A DNA stretch of 64,000 nucleotides from Bradyrhizobium nitroreducens (GTDB lineage Bacteria > Pseudomonadota > Alphaproteobacteria > Rhizobiales > Xanthobacteraceae). The notes under the pieces are model-generated. The model was given only the letters and a program-made list of their open reading frames with translations, did no database searches and was not told the DNA's origin. The position numbers were made by a program, and so were the translations under genes. Where the stretch lies: positions 4,946,896-5,010,895 of the forward strand of contig NZ_LFJC01000003.1 of NCBI RefSeq assembly GCF_002776695.1, read 5' to 3'. The first letter of the stretch is position 1, and each line of letters starts with the position of its first letter. Positions 9,211-18,331 of the stretch are shown here, piece by piece.

Positions 9211-10608
9211 ATGATCCCCGTCACGTCCTTTGCCGGCAAGACCGTCGCGGTGTTCGGCCTCGGCGGCTCGGGGCTCGCCTCCTGCCACGCGCTGAAGGCC
9301 GGCGGTGCCGAGGTGATCGCGGCCGACGACAACGCCGAGAACGTCGCCAAGGCCGCGCAGGCGGGCTTCGTCACCGCGGACTTGCGCAACGTCTCCTGGG
9401 CGAACTTTGCCGCGCTCGTGCTCGCGCCCGGCGTGCCGCTCACCCATCCGGTGCCGCATTGGAGCGTCCTGAAGGCGCGCGAGGCAGGCTGTGAGGTGAT
9501 CGGCGACATCGAGCTGTTCTGCCGCGAGCGGCGGCGGCATGCGCCGAACGCGCCGTTCGTCGCCATCACCGGCACCAACGGCAAGTCGACCACGACGGCG
9601 CTGATCGCGCATCTGACCAAGGTCGCCGGCTACGACACCCAGATGGGCGGCAATATCGGCACCGCGATCCTGTCGCTGGAGCCGCCGCGCATGGGCCGCG
9701 TCCACGTCATCGAGATGTCGTCCTACCAGATTGATCTCACGCCTTCGCTCGATCCTTCCGTCGGCATCCTGCTCAATGTCAGCGAGGACCATATCGATCG
9801 TCACGGCACGATCGCGCACTACGCCGAAGTGAAAGAGCGCCTCGTGGCCGGCGTACAAGACGGCGGTACCGCTATCGTCGGCGTCGACGACGGCTTTTGC
9901 CGCGACATCGCCGACCGGCTCGATCGCGCCGGCAAGAATGTGGTGCGCATCTCCGTCAAGAACCCGCTGGCTTCAGGCATCCATGTCGAGCATGGCAACA
10001 TCGTGCGCACGTCCGGAGGCGCCCGCAGCGAGATCGCCGCGCTCGGCGGCATCGGCTCGCTGCGCGGCCAGCACAATGCGCAGAACGCGGCCTGCGCGGC
10101 AGCCGCCGCGCTCGCGATGGGCATCAGCCCGGAGGTGCTGCAGAACGGCCTGCGCAGCTTTCCCGGCCTCGCGCATCGCATGGAGCAGGTCGGCCGCCGC
10201 GGCAACGTGCTGTTCGTCAACGACTCCAAGGGCACCAACGCCGATGCTACCGCGCATGCGCTGTCGTCGTTCGGCGATATTTTCTGGATCGCCGGCGGCA
10301 AGCCGAAGGCGGGCGGCATCACCAGCCTCACGGGGTTCTTCCCGCGCATCCGCAAGGCCTATCTGATCGGCGAAGCCGCGCAGGAGTTTTCGGGAACGCT
10401 GGGCTCGGTTGCGCACGAGATCAGCCAGACGCTCGACGTCGCCGTCGAGCACGCCGCGCGCGAGGCGGAAGCCTCCGGCCTCACGGATGCCGTCGTGCTG
10501 CTGTCGCCGGCCTGCGCGTCCTTCGACCAGTACCGCAATTTCGAGATCCGCGGCACCAGGTTCCGCGAGCTGGTTCAGGCGCTGCCGGGCGTGAAGCCGG
10601 TGGTGTGA
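9211..10608 (+). CDS. murD: UDP-MurNAc-L-alanine:D-glutamate ligase
   Basis: MurD adds D-glutamate to UDP-MurNAc-L-Ala, an ATP-dependent cytoplasmic step. The 465-residue protein has an N-terminal Rossmann domain (G-L-G-G-S-G-L-A), the P-loop T-G-T-N-G-K-S-T-T-T, and the closing L-L-S-P-A-C-A-S-F-D-Q-Y motif typical of MurD. I chose the ATG at 9211 because AGAGG lies seven bases upstream; a GTG at 9205 is also in frame. The ribosome site lies directly after the palindromic repeat, so the repeat forms most of the leader. Confidence 0.96.
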   Translation: MIPVTSFAGKTVAVFGLGGSGLASCHALKAGGAEVIAADDNAENVAKAAQAGFVTADLRNVSWANFAALVLAPGVPLTHPVPHWSVLKAREAGCEVIGDIELFCRERRRHAPNAPFVAITGTNGKSTTTALIAHLTKVAGYDTQMGGNIGTAILSLEPPRMGRVHVIEMSSYQIDLTPSLDPSVGILLNVSEDHIDRHGTIAHYAEVKERLVAGVQDGGTAIVGVDDGFCRDIADRLDRAGKNVVRISVKNPLASGIHVEHGNIVRTSGGARSEIAALGGIGSLRGQHNAQNAACAAAAALAMGISPEVLQNGLRSFPGLAHRMEQVGRRGNVLFVNDSKGTNADATAHALSSFGDIFWIAGGKPKAGGITSLTGFFPRIRKAYLIGEAAQEFSGTLGSVAHEISQTLDVAVEHAAREAEASGLTDAVVLLSPACASFDQYRNFEIRGTRFRELVQALPGVKPVV

Positions 10609-10610
10609 GG

Positions 10611-11006
10611 ATGTCGCGGCGACGCTGGATCGGGATTGGCGCCGTTGTGCTCGTTGTCGCAGGCTTCCTCTTCGTTGTGCTCGTTGACAGCATCATGAGC
10701 GGATTCGGCGCGTGCCGCGTCGTTCGCCAGCGCGCATTCGCCTCGCCCAGCGGAAGCCAGCTGGTCGTCGTGGTCTGGAAGTCGTGCGGAGCAACGGTGC
10801 CTGATAGTACGCAAGCCAGCGTCGTGGCACGTGGCCGGACGTTCTCGCCCGAGAGCACGCCAACCTTCGTCAGTGTGCGCGGGCATCTTGATGTTGTCGT
10901 CGCCTGGAGCAGCGAGCGGGCGGTCAGGATCGGCTTCATTCCCGGGCCAGAGCAGGTCTACAAGCGCGATCAACGCGCGGGGGATGTCGCGATCTACTAC
11001 GAATAG
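10611..11006 (+). CDS. Hypothetical membrane-anchored protein within the dcw cluster
   Basis: A 131-residue protein that starts two bases after murD. It has an N-terminal basic stretch and one membrane segment (about residues 7-27, I-G-I-G-A-V-V-L-V-V-A-G-F-L-F-V-V-L-V), then a compact beta-rich extracytoplasmic part with two cysteines (C-R-V and K-S-C-G). I do not recognise a family. Tight spacing to murD suggests co-transcription, so it could be an envelope protein expressed with division genes, but no function can be read from the sequence. It may also be an unrelated gene that inserted here. Confidence 0.65.
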   Translation: MSRRRWIGIGAVVLVVAGFLFVVLVDSIMSGFGACRVVRQRAFASPSGSQLVVVVWKSCGATVPDSTQASVVARGRTFSPESTPTFVSVRGHLDVVVAWSSERAVRIGFIPGPEQVYKRDQRAGDVAIYYE

Positions 11007-11062
11007 CAGGTGGTGTGAGAGGAGCTGGCTGCGCCTTGCTCCGCTGTCGTCGCCCGGCTTGG

Positions 11063-11085
11063 ATGCCCCGGTCAAACCGGGGCAT
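11063..11085. repeat. Short perfect hairpin between murD region and ftsW
   Basis: ATGCCCCGGT and ACCGGGGCAT form a perfect 10-bp stem around a CAA loop. It lacks a following run of T, so it is not a standard intrinsic terminator; it looks like a fragment of an intergenic repeat family. Confidence 0.6.
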
Positions 11086-11199
11086 GACTGTGTTTTGTCG
11101 AGGCAGCGGACATCATCTCCAAACATCCGCGGTTCCTTAACCCTGCGGTAACCAACCTCGGCGACCAATGGACGGACCTCTGTCCGAAAGCGGCCGCCC

Positions 11200-12351
11200 A
11201 TGCTCTCCCGTGAAGAACGCACCCCCTTTTCCGAGTGGTGGTGGACCGTCGACAAGCCGCTGATGGGCGCCATTTTGGGCCTGATGCTGACCGGCGTGAT
11301 CCTGTCGCTGGCGGCGAGCCCGCCGGTTGCGACCCGCATCGGGCTCGATCCGTTCCACTTCTTCAGCCGTCACGTGCTGTTCCTTCTTCCGTCCTGCCTG
11401 GTGCTGCTCGGGGTCTCGTTCCTGTCGCCGCGGTCGATCCGCCGCTCGGCGCTGATCATCTTCGCGGCCAGCATCATCCTGATCGTGCTGACGCTCGCGA
11501 TCGGCCCGGAGGTGAAGGGTTCGCGGCGCTGGATCACGCTGCTCGGCGTCAACATCCAGGCTTCCGAAATCGCCAAGCCTTCGTTCGTCGTCATCGCCGC
11601 CTGGCTGTTCGCGGAATCGACCAAGCGTCCGGAGATGCCGGCGACCACGATGGCGCTGGTGCTGCTCATGATGCTGGTCGCGCTCCTGGTGATGGAGCCG
11701 GATTTCGGCCAGACCATGCTGATCCTGATGGTGTGGGGCTCGCTGTTCTTCATCGCGGGCATGCGCATGATCTGGGTGTTCGGGCTCGCGGGTCTCGGTG
11801 CAGCCGGCCTGTTCAGCGCCTATCTGTTCGTCCCGCACGTGGCGGGGCGCATCAAGCGCTTCATGAACCCGGCCTCGGGCGACACCTTCCAGGTCGATAC
11901 CGCGATGGAGGCCTTCTACAACGGCGGCTGGTTCGGCCTCGGACCGGGCGAGGGCATTGCAAAACGCAGCCTGCCGGACAGCCACACCGACTTCGTGTTC
12001 GCGGTCGCGGCCGAAGAGTTCGGCATCATCCTGTGTCTGGCCATGCTGGCGCTGTTCGCCTTCGTCGTGATCCGCACGCTGTCGAGGGCCTATGCCAATG
12101 AGGACATGTTCTCGCGCTTCGCGGCCTCGGGTCTCGCCATCCTGTTCGGCATCCAGGCGGCGATCAACATGTCGGTGAACCTGCAACTGATCCCCGCCAA
12201 GGGCATGACGCTGCCGTTCATCTCCTATGGCGGCTCCTCGATCGTGTCGCTCGCCTATGGCGTCGGCATGATGCTGGCGCTGACGCGGCTGCGCCCGCGC
12301 ACCGAGGTCGAGGCCAGCGGCCACGCCGAGGCGATGCGCAGTTACGCGTAG
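11200..12351 (+). CDS. ftsW: Septal peptidoglycan glycosyltransferase FtsW
   Basis: A 383-residue SEDS-family membrane protein with about ten membrane segments that polymerises lipid II at the septum as the partner of FtsI. Family motifs include G-S-R-R-W-I, the Q-A-S-E-I-A-K segment, G-P-G-E-G-I-A-K, the D-F-V-F-A-V-A-A-E-E-F-G loop, and the C-terminal P-F-I-S-Y-G-G-S-S. It sits between the murD block and murG. The start at 11200 gives a short cytoplasmic tail ending in W-W-W-T-V-D before the first membrane segment. Confidence 0.96.
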   Translation: MLSREERTPFSEWWWTVDKPLMGAILGLMLTGVILSLAASPPVATRIGLDPFHFFSRHVLFLLPSCLVLLGVSFLSPRSIRRSALIIFAASIILIVLTLAIGPEVKGSRRWITLLGVNIQASEIAKPSFVVIAAWLFAESTKRPEMPATTMALVLLMMLVALLVMEPDFGQTMLILMVWGSLFFIAGMRMIWVFGLAGLGAAGLFSAYLFVPHVAGRIKRFMNPASGDTFQVDTAMEAFYNGGWFGLGPGEGIAKRSLPDSHTDFVFAVAAEEFGIILCLAMLALFAFVVIRTLSRAYANEDMFSRFAASGLAILFGIQAAINMSVNLQLIPAKGMTLPFISYGGSSIVSLAYGVGMMLALTRLRPRTEVEASGHAEAMRSYA

Positions 12352-12356
12352 TTGCT

Positions 12357-12474
12357 CTCGTGTCCCGGACAAGCGAAGCGCAGATCCGGGACCCAGAATG
12401 CCGTAACCATGGGCCCCGGTCAGCGGTGCACCACGCTGCGAAGGGCAGCGCGCTGCGCCGCGCCCGGGGCACGT
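12357..12474. repeat. Decayed intergenic repeat, CTCGTGTCCCGGAC type
   Basis: It begins CTCGTGTCCCGGAC and ends GCCCGGGGCACG, an inverted but imperfect pair related to the element at 313-454. It occupies most of the gap between ftsW and murG. Confidence 0.6.
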
Positions 12475-12518
12475 GCCCCCGCTCGCAATGACGACGCAGC
12501 CCCTGTAAAAGGGCGTTT

Positions 12519-13619
12519 ATGGATACCTCCCCCTTGATTCTTCTCGCCGCGGGCGGCACCGGTGGCCATCTGTTTCCGGCCGAGGCGCTCGGCGTCGAGC
12601 TGATCCGGCGCGGCTTTCGCGTCCGCCTCGTCACCGACGAGCGGGCGCTACGCTACAGCGGGCTGTTCACCAAGGACATGATCGACGTCGTCTCGAGCGA
12701 GACCGCGCGCGGCCGTAACCCCTTGCAGCTCGCCTATGCCGGCCTCACGCTCGCTGCCGGCACGCTCGCGGCTTATCGGCTGATCAAGCGGTTGAAGCCC
12801 GCGGCCGTCATCGGCTTCGGCGGCTATCCGACGCTGCCCCCGCTGGTTGCGGCGAAGCTCGCCGGCGTGCCCGGCATCATCCACGACGCCAATGCCGTGC
12901 TCGGCCGTGCCAACCGGTTTCTGTCGGGCCATGTCCGCGCCATCGCGACGTCGCTGCCCGGCGTGCTCGACCGCGACCCGGCGCTGGCAGGCAAGACCAC
13001 GACGGTCGGCACGCCGATGCGCCCGGCAATCCTCGCCGCTGCCGCCGTGCCCTATGCGGCGCCCGAGGTGAACGGGCCGCTGCGCCTGCTCGTGGTCGGC
13101 GGCAGCCAGGGCGCGCGCATCATGGCCGACATCGTGCCCGGCGCGATCGAGCGGCTCGAGCCGGCGCTGTGGAGCCGGCTCGTGCTCACACAGCAGGTCC
13201 GCGACGAGGACATGACCCGCGTGCGCGCGGTCTACGACAAGCTCAAGATCAAGGTGGAGCTCGCGCCGTTCTTCACGGATCTCCCGGCCCGGCTCGCTTC
13301 CAATCATCTCGTGGTGTCGCGCTCCGGCGCCGGCACGGTCGCCGAGCTCGCCGCGATCGGCCGGCCCTCGATCCTGGTGCCGCTGCCGGGCGCGATCGAC
13401 CAGGATCAGTTCGCCAATGCCGGCGTGCTGGCCAAGGTCGACGGCGCAATCCGCATCCCGCAGACCGAGTTCACCTCCGACCGTCTCGCGGCCGAGATTT
13501 CCGGCCTTGCCGCCGAGCCCGCGCGCCTTGCCGCCATGGCTGCGGCCGCGAAGGGGGCCGGCCGGCTCGATGCCGCCGAGCGGCTCGCCGACCTCGTCGT
13601 GAAGACCGCCGGAATTTGA
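12519..13619 (+). CDS. murG: UDP-GlcNAc:lipid I N-acetylglucosaminyltransferase
   Basis: MurG adds GlcNAc to lipid I and makes lipid II on the cytoplasmic face of the inner membrane. The 366-residue GT-B enzyme has the N-terminal glycine loop G-G-T-G-G-H-L-F-P-A, a second loop G-G-S-Q-G-A-R-I, and the donor-site motif S-R-S-G-A-G-T-V-A-E-L followed by P-L-P-G-A-I-D-Q-D-Q. It sits downstream of ftsW as in most dcw clusters. The next gene begins 92 bases further on. Confidence 0.96.
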   Translation: MDTSPLILLAAGGTGGHLFPAEALGVELIRRGFRVRLVTDERALRYSGLFTKDMIDVVSSETARGRNPLQLAYAGLTLAAGTLAAYRLIKRLKPAAVIGFGGYPTLPPLVAAKLAGVPGIIHDANAVLGRANRFLSGHVRAIATSLPGVLDRDPALAGKTTTVGTPMRPAILAAAAVPYAAPEVNGPLRLLVVGGSQGARIMADIVPGAIERLEPALWSRLVLTQQVRDEDMTRVRAVYDKLKIKVELAPFFTDLPARLASNHLVVSRSGAGTVAELAAIGRPSILVPLPGAIDQDQFANAGVLAKVDGAIRIPQTEFTSDRLAAEISGLAAEPARLAAMAAAAKGAGRLDAAERLADLVVKTAGI

Positions 13620-13711
13620 TCCCTCCGCCGTTTAGGATCGTAAGGGCCTCCCGGCCCGATCGCGACGCGTGCCTGTCGAGGCCGCGGCGAACAGGCGCGA
13701 AGGACCCGGTC

Positions 13712-14542
13712 GTGGACGGCCTACTGATTCATTCCCTCTCGGAGTTCTCCGACCTCATCCTCGAGGCGCTCAGGCTCGCGGACGCGCGCGACATCGTCGA
13801 GATCGGCTCGGAATATGGCGGCATGTCGCCTTTTCTCGCCGCGCATTGTCGTGCGCGCGACGGGCAACTGACCACGATCGATCCGGCGCCGAAGCGCGAG
13901 TTCATGGAATGGCTGAAGGTCAGCCCCGACATTCGCCATCTCGCCAAGACGAGCCTCGAGGCGTTCGCCGACATTAACGGGGCCGACGCCTGGGTCGTCG
14001 ATGGCGACCATAATTGGTACACGGTCTACAACGAGCTCGGCCAGATCGACGCGATCTGCCGGCGCGCCGGCAAGCCGCTTCTGGTCTTCGTGCACGACAT
14101 CGGTTGGCCCTGCGGCCGGCGCGACTTCTACTACGCGCCCGAACGGATCCCCGCGGAGCATCGCCATGCCCATAGCTTTCAGGCCGGTGCAATTCCGGGC
14201 CGCGATGCGCTGGTCGAGGGGCGCGGATTCCGCGGCATGGGTCAGTTCGCCTTCGCGGAAGGTTTTGGCGGTCCGCGCAACGGCGTGATGACGGCCATCG
14301 ACGACTTTCTGGCCGAGGCGCTCAGGGACGGCAGGGAGTTCGGCTTTGCCGAGATCCCGGCAGTGTTCGGGCTTGGCGTGATCTTCGACCTCACCGCGCC
14401 CTGGAGCGCGCCGCTTGCCGATCTCCTGCTGCCCTATCACCAGAACAAGCTCATCCGCGCGCTCGAGGCCAATCGCCTGCGCAACTATCTTCGGGTGCTC
14501 GATCTTCAGGACGAAGCGGCCGCTCGCTACCGGCCCGCCTGA
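13712..14542 (+). CDS. Class I SAM-dependent methyltransferase (CmcI/Methyltransf_24-like) inside the dcw cluster
   Basis: A 276-residue protein starting at a GTG with AAGGA seven bases upstream. Residues 29-38 (V-E-I-G-S-E-Y-G-G-M) form the SAM-binding glycine loop, and W-V-V-D-G-D-H-N-W-Y near residue 95 resembles the acidic metal-binding motif of cephalosporin hydroxylase/CmcI-type methyltransferases. No signal peptide or membrane segment is seen. It lies between murG and murC on the same strand, a place not used for a methyltransferase in the classical dcw order. Its substrate is unknown; a cell-envelope or glycan substrate is inferred from position only. Confidence 0.75.
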   Translation: MDGLLIHSLSEFSDLILEALRLADARDIVEIGSEYGGMSPFLAAHCRARDGQLTTIDPAPKREFMEWLKVSPDIRHLAKTSLEAFADINGADAWVVDGDHNWYTVYNELGQIDAICRRAGKPLLVFVHDIGWPCGRRDFYYAPERIPAEHRHAHSFQAGAIPGRDALVEGRGFRGMGQFAFAEGFGGPRNGVMTAIDDFLAEALRDGREFGFAEIPAVFGLGVIFDLTAPWSAPLADLLLPYHQNKLIRALEANRLRNYLRVLDLQDEAAARYRPA

Positions 14543-14762
14543 GACATCCGCCGCGGCCCGTTCCCTTCGCGGATCGGAGCGGGGCCTGGCGGCCCCGGAA
14601 ACCGGCCAAAATGGGGCATTCAAGCCGGAAATTACCGAACGCGACGGCCGGACCGGGCTTGTCCCGGTGCGCCCAGTCTTGCATGAAGTGGAGGAGATTC
14701 GCCGCCGGCCGGCTGCCTCAGGCGGAGATGCCAGGCCGGGAAGGATAGATAGAGACACAACA

Positions 14763-16166
14763 ATGAGACTGCCGCGCGAGATCGGACCCATCCACTTCGT
14801 CGGGATCGGCGGGATCGGCATGAGCGGCATTGCCGAGGTGCTGGTCAATCTCGGCTATGCCGTGCAGGGCTCGGACGCCTCCGACAATTACAATCTCGAT
14901 CGTCTGCGCAAGAAGGGCGCCAAGGTTTCGGTCGGCCACAAGGCCGAGAATGTCGACGGCGCCGAGGTGGTCGTGGTGTCGTCCGCGATCAAGCGTGACA
15001 ATCCTGAATTGATGGCGGCGCGCGAGCGGCGCATTCCCGTGGTGCGCCGCGCCGAGATGCTGGCCGAGCTGATGCGGCTGAAGAGCTGCGTCGCCATCGC
15101 CGGCACCCACGGCAAGACCACGACGACCACGATGGTCGCGACGCTGCTCGATGCCGGCGGGCTCGATCCGACCGTGATCAACGGCGGCATCATCAACGCC
15201 TACGGCTCCAACGCACGGCTTGGGGCCGGCGACTGGATGGTGGTGGAGGCCGACGAGAGCGACGGCACGTTCCTGAAGCTGCCGACCGACGTCGCGATCG
15301 TCACCAATGTCGACCCCGAGCATCTCGATCACTTCAAGACCTTCGAGGCCGTGCAGGACGCCTTCCGTCACTTCGTCGAGAACCTGCCGTTCTACGGCTT
15401 TGCCGTGATGTGCATCGATCATCCCGTGGTGCAGAGCCTGGTCGGCAAGATCGAGGATCGCCGCATCATCACCTATGGCGAGAACCCGCAGGCCGACGTG
15501 CGGCTGGTCGATCTCACGCCGATGGGTGGCGGATCGAAATTCAAGGTCGCGTTCCGCGATCGCAAGACCGGCGCCGTGCATGAGATCGCTGACCTCATGC
15601 TGCCGATGCCGGGCCGCCACAACGCCTCCAACGCGACGGCCGCGATCGCGGTCGCGCGCGAGCTCGGCGTCTCCGACGAGGCGATCCGCAAGGCGATCGC
15701 CGGCTTCGGCGGCGTCAAGCGGCGCTTCACCAAGACCGGCGAATGGAACGGAGTGACCGTGATCGACGACTACGGCCACCATCCCGTCGAGATCGCGGCG
15801 GTGCTGAAGGCGGCACGGGAGTCCACCAATGGCAAGATCGTCGCCGTGGTGCAGCCGCATCGCTACACCCGCCTGCAATCGCTGTTCGAGGAATTCTGCA
15901 CCTGCTTCAACGACGCGGACGCGGTTGTTGTCGCCGACGTCTATGCCGCCGGTGAAGCGCCGATCGAGGGCATCGACCGCGATCATTTCGTGGAAGGCTT
16001 GCGCGCGCATGGCCATCGCGAGGTGGTGCCGCTGCGGGCGGCGCCGGAGCTTGCCGGCATCGTCAAGGGATTGGCGAAGTCCGGCGATCTCGTCGTGTGC
16101 CTCGGCGCGGGCAACATCACGCAATGGGCATATGCCTTGCCAGATCAGTTGAAGGCGTTGGGGTGA
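14763..16166 (+). CDS. murC: UDP-MurNAc:L-alanine ligase
   Basis: MurC starts the cytoplasmic peptide by adding L-alanine to UDP-MurNAc. The 467-residue protein has the N-terminal Rossmann motif G-I-G-G-I-G-M-S-G-I-A-E, the P-loop G-T-H-G-K-T-T-T-T-T with Lys near 118, D-E-S-D-G-T-F, and D-D-Y-G-H-H-P in the C-terminal domain. The ATG at 14763 directly precedes the conserved L-P-R-E-I-G-P-I-H-F-V-G-I-G-G. About 220 bases separate it from the methyltransferase gene. Confidence 0.97.
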   Translation: MRLPREIGPIHFVGIGGIGMSGIAEVLVNLGYAVQGSDASDNYNLDRLRKKGAKVSVGHKAENVDGAEVVVVSSAIKRDNPELMAARERRIPVVRRAEMLAELMRLKSCVAIAGTHGKTTTTTMVATLLDAGGLDPTVINGGIINAYGSNARLGAGDWMVVEADESDGTFLKLPTDVAIVTNVDPEHLDHFKTFEAVQDAFRHFVENLPFYGFAVMCIDHPVVQSLVGKIEDRRIITYGENPQADVRLVDLTPMGGGSKFKVAFRDRKTGAVHEIADLMLPMPGRHNASNATAAIAVARELGVSDEAIRKAIAGFGGVKRRFTKTGEWNGVTVIDDYGHHPVEIAAVLKAARESTNGKIVAVVQPHRYTRLQSLFEEFCTCFNDADAVVVADVYAAGEAPIEGIDRDHFVEGLRAHGHREVVPLRAAPELAGIVKGLAKSGDLVVCLGAGNITQWAYALPDQLKALG

Positions 16167-16210
16167 GCATGCCGATGGGAGGCTTGCAGCCAGCCGCACG
16201 GCAAACTGCG

Positions 16211-16315
16211 CTCCCTCCCTCCTTGTGGGGGAGGGCGGGGGAGAGGGGTAGCCACAAACTCCGATCTCGCTTGGGGCTACCCCCCTCCCTGACCCTCCCC
16301 TACAAGGGGGGAGGG
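16211..16315. repeat. Inverted repeat with CTCCCTCC / GGGGGGAGGG ends
   Basis: The left arm begins CTCCCTCCCTCCTTGTGGGG and the right arm ends CCCTACAAGGGGGGAGGG, with GGGTAGCC and GGGCTACCC inside. It fills the murC-murB gap. No other copy is obvious in this window, but the form matches a dispersed repeat. Confidence 0.65.
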
Positions 16316-16353
16316 AACGGAGAACGCTTGCGTCCCTCACGTGAGGTGACGAC

Positions 16354-17274
16354 GTGACCTTTCCCGACATCACCCCCGCTCTCAAAGTGGCGATGCCGGA
16401 CTTGCGCGGCCGGCTGCTGGCCAACCAGTCGCTCGCCGAGCTCACCTGGTTTCGCGTCGGTGGTCCGGCGCAGGTGCTGTTCACGCCGGCGGACGAGGAC
16501 GATCTCGCCTATTTCCTCGCGCATCTCGCCTCCGACATTCCCGTCCATGTCGTCGGCGTCGGCTCCAACCTCATCGTGCGCGACGGCGGCATTGCGGGCG
16601 TCGTGATCCGGCTTGCGCCGCGTGCCTTTGGCGAAGCGAGTGCGAGTGGCGATGTCGTCACCGCGGGCGCGGCGGCGCTCGACAAGCGAGTGGCGGAAGT
16701 CGCGGCCTCCGCCAATATCGGCGGGCTCGAATTCTATTTCGGCATTCCCGGCACCATCGGCGGCGCGCTGCGCATGAATGCAGGCGCCAATGGCGGCGAG
16801 ACTAAGGACGTGCTGATCGAGGCGAGGGGCGTCGGGCGCGACGGCACCAAGCACGTGTTCTCCAACGCGGACATGAAGTTCGTCTACCGCAACAGCGGCG
16901 TCGATCCCTCCATCATCTTCACTTCCGCGCGCTTTCGCGGCGAGATCAGGGATCCTGATGCGATCCGCGCGCGCATGGCGGAGGTGCAAAGCCATCGCGA
17001 GACCGCGCAGCCGATCCGCGAGAAGACCGGCGGCTCGACCTTCAAGAATCCGCCCGGCCATTCGGCCTGGAAGCTGGTCGACGCCGCCGGCTGCCGCGGC
17101 TTGCGTGTCGGCGGCGCGCAGGTCTCCGAGATGCACTGCAACTTCCTGATCAACACCGGCGATGCCACCGCGCACGACATCGAGGCGCTGGGCGAGACCG
17201 TGCGCGAACGGGTGAAGGCAAATTCCGGAATTGAGCTACACTGGGAAATCAAGCGGATCGGGGTTTCCGTGTGA
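16354..17274 (+). CDS. murB: UDP-N-acetylenolpyruvoylglucosamine reductase
   Basis: MurB reduces enolpyruvyl-UDP-GlcNAc to UDP-MurNAc with NADPH and FAD. The 306-residue protein shows the FAD-site motifs V-G-V-G-S-N-L-I-V-R-D-G-G and G-I-P-G-T-I-G-G, the catalytic-serine motif G-G-S-T-F-K-N-P, and the C-terminal L-R-V-G-G-A-Q-V-S-E-M-H. It has the type II form common in alphaproteobacteria. A GTG start at 16354 is used. A short palindromic repeat separates it from ddl. Confidence 0.96.
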   Translation: MTFPDITPALKVAMPDLRGRLLANQSLAELTWFRVGGPAQVLFTPADEDDLAYFLAHLASDIPVHVVGVGSNLIVRDGGIAGVVIRLAPRAFGEASASGDVVTAGAAALDKRVAEVAASANIGGLEFYFGIPGTIGGALRMNAGANGGETKDVLIEARGVGRDGTKHVFSNADMKFVYRNSGVDPSIIFTSARFRGEIRDPDAIRARMAEVQSHRETAQPIREKTGGSTFKNPPGHSAWKLVDAAGCRGLRVGGAQVSEMHCNFLINTGDATAHDIEALGETVRERVKANSGIELHWEIKRIGVSV

Positions 17275-17276
17275 GT

Positions 17277-17317
17277 GTCATTCCGGGGCTCGCGACTTCG
17301 TCGCGCCCCGGAATGAC
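17277..17317. repeat. Short palindromic repeat, GTCATTCCGGGGC family
   Basis: GTCATTCCGGGGC and GCCCCGGAATGAC form an inverted pair around CTCGCGACTTCGTC. It starts within a few bases of the murB stop and lies in the murB-ddl gap. Confidence 0.8.
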
Positions 17318-17338
17318 GAACGAGAGAGATTACGGACT

Positions 17339-18331
17339 ATGACCATGCGCATCACCATCCTCTTCGGCGGCTCCAACCGGGAGCGTCTGGTTTCGGTCGC
17401 TTCGGCCCAGGCGCTGCATCAGGCACTGCCCGAGGCCGATCTCTGGTGGTGGGACGTCGAGGACAAGGTGCATGTGGTGCAGTCCAAGCAGCTGCTCGAA
17501 CATGCCCGTCCGTTTGAGGACGAGTTCAAGCCGGGAACGTCAGGCATTCCGCTGGAGCAGGCGCTCGACCGGGCCAAGGCAGAAGATCGCGTGCTGGTGC
17601 TCGGCCTGCATGGCGGACGGGCCGAGAACGGCGAATTGCAGGTGATGTGCGAGGCGCGCGGCGTGGCTTTCACCGGCTCCGGCTCGGCGTCCTCGCATCT
17701 CGCCTTCGACAAGATCGCGGCCAAGCGCTTCGCCGCGCTCGGCGGCGTGACGCCGCCGGCCAACATTGCGCTTGATGATATCGATGAGGCCTTCGCCGAA
17801 TACGGAAAGCTGATCGCAAAGCCGGCCCGTGACGGATCGAGCTATGGCCTGATCTTCGTCAACGCCAGGCAGGACCTCGTCGCCGTCCGCAACGCGGCCA
17901 AGCACGAGGACTACGTGATCGAGCCCTATATCGCCGGCGTCGAGGCGACCTGCGGCGTGCTGGAGCGCACCGATGGCTCGATCATCTCGCTGCCGCCGAT
18001 CGAGATCATTCCGGGCGAGGGCAATTTCGACTACGCCGCAAAATACCTCCTGTCGACGACCCAGGAGATCTGCCCCGGCCGTTTCGCACCCGAAATCACC
18101 GCCGCGCTGAAGGCGCAGGCGATGCTGGCGCACCGGGCGATGTCCTGCACCGGTTATTCCCGCTCGGACTTCATCGTCTCGGCCAAGGGTCTCGTCTATC
18201 TCGAAACCAACACGCTCCCCGGGCTGACCAAGTCCTCGCTCTACCCCAAGGCGCTGAAAGCCGAGGGCATCGCGTTCGACGACTTCCTGCGCGGCCTGGT
18301 CGAGCTCGCCGGGCGGGGCGTACGGAAATAG
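17339..18331 (+). CDS. ddl: D-alanine:D-alanine ligase
   Basis: Ddl makes the D-Ala-D-Ala dipeptide that MurF uses. The 330-residue ATP-grasp protein begins M-T-M-R-I-T-I-L-F-G-G and contains L-H-G-G-R-A-E-N-G, the phosphate loop R-D-G-S-S-Y-G, and the C-terminal metal-site motif Y-L-E-T-N-T-L-P-G-L-T. The L-H-G-G-R-A-E-N-G segment differs from the more usual H-G-x-x-G-E-D-G, so this is a divergent subfamily, but the ATP-grasp residues are kept. The ATG at 17339 follows a GAGAGAG ribosome site; a second in-frame ATG lies two codons later. Confidence 0.9.
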   Translation: MTMRITILFGGSNRERLVSVASAQALHQALPEADLWWWDVEDKVHVVQSKQLLEHARPFEDEFKPGTSGIPLEQALDRAKAEDRVLVLGLHGGRAENGELQVMCEARGVAFTGSGSASSHLAFDKIAAKRFAALGGVTPPANIALDDIDEAFAEYGKLIAKPARDGSSYGLIFVNARQDLVAVRNAAKHEDYVIEPYIAGVEATCGVLERTDGSIISLPPIEIIPGEGNFDYAAKYLLSTTQEICPGRFAPEITAALKAQAMLAHRAMSCTGYSRSDFIVSAKGLVYLETNTLPGLTKSSLYPKALKAEGIAFDDFLRGLVELAGRGVRK

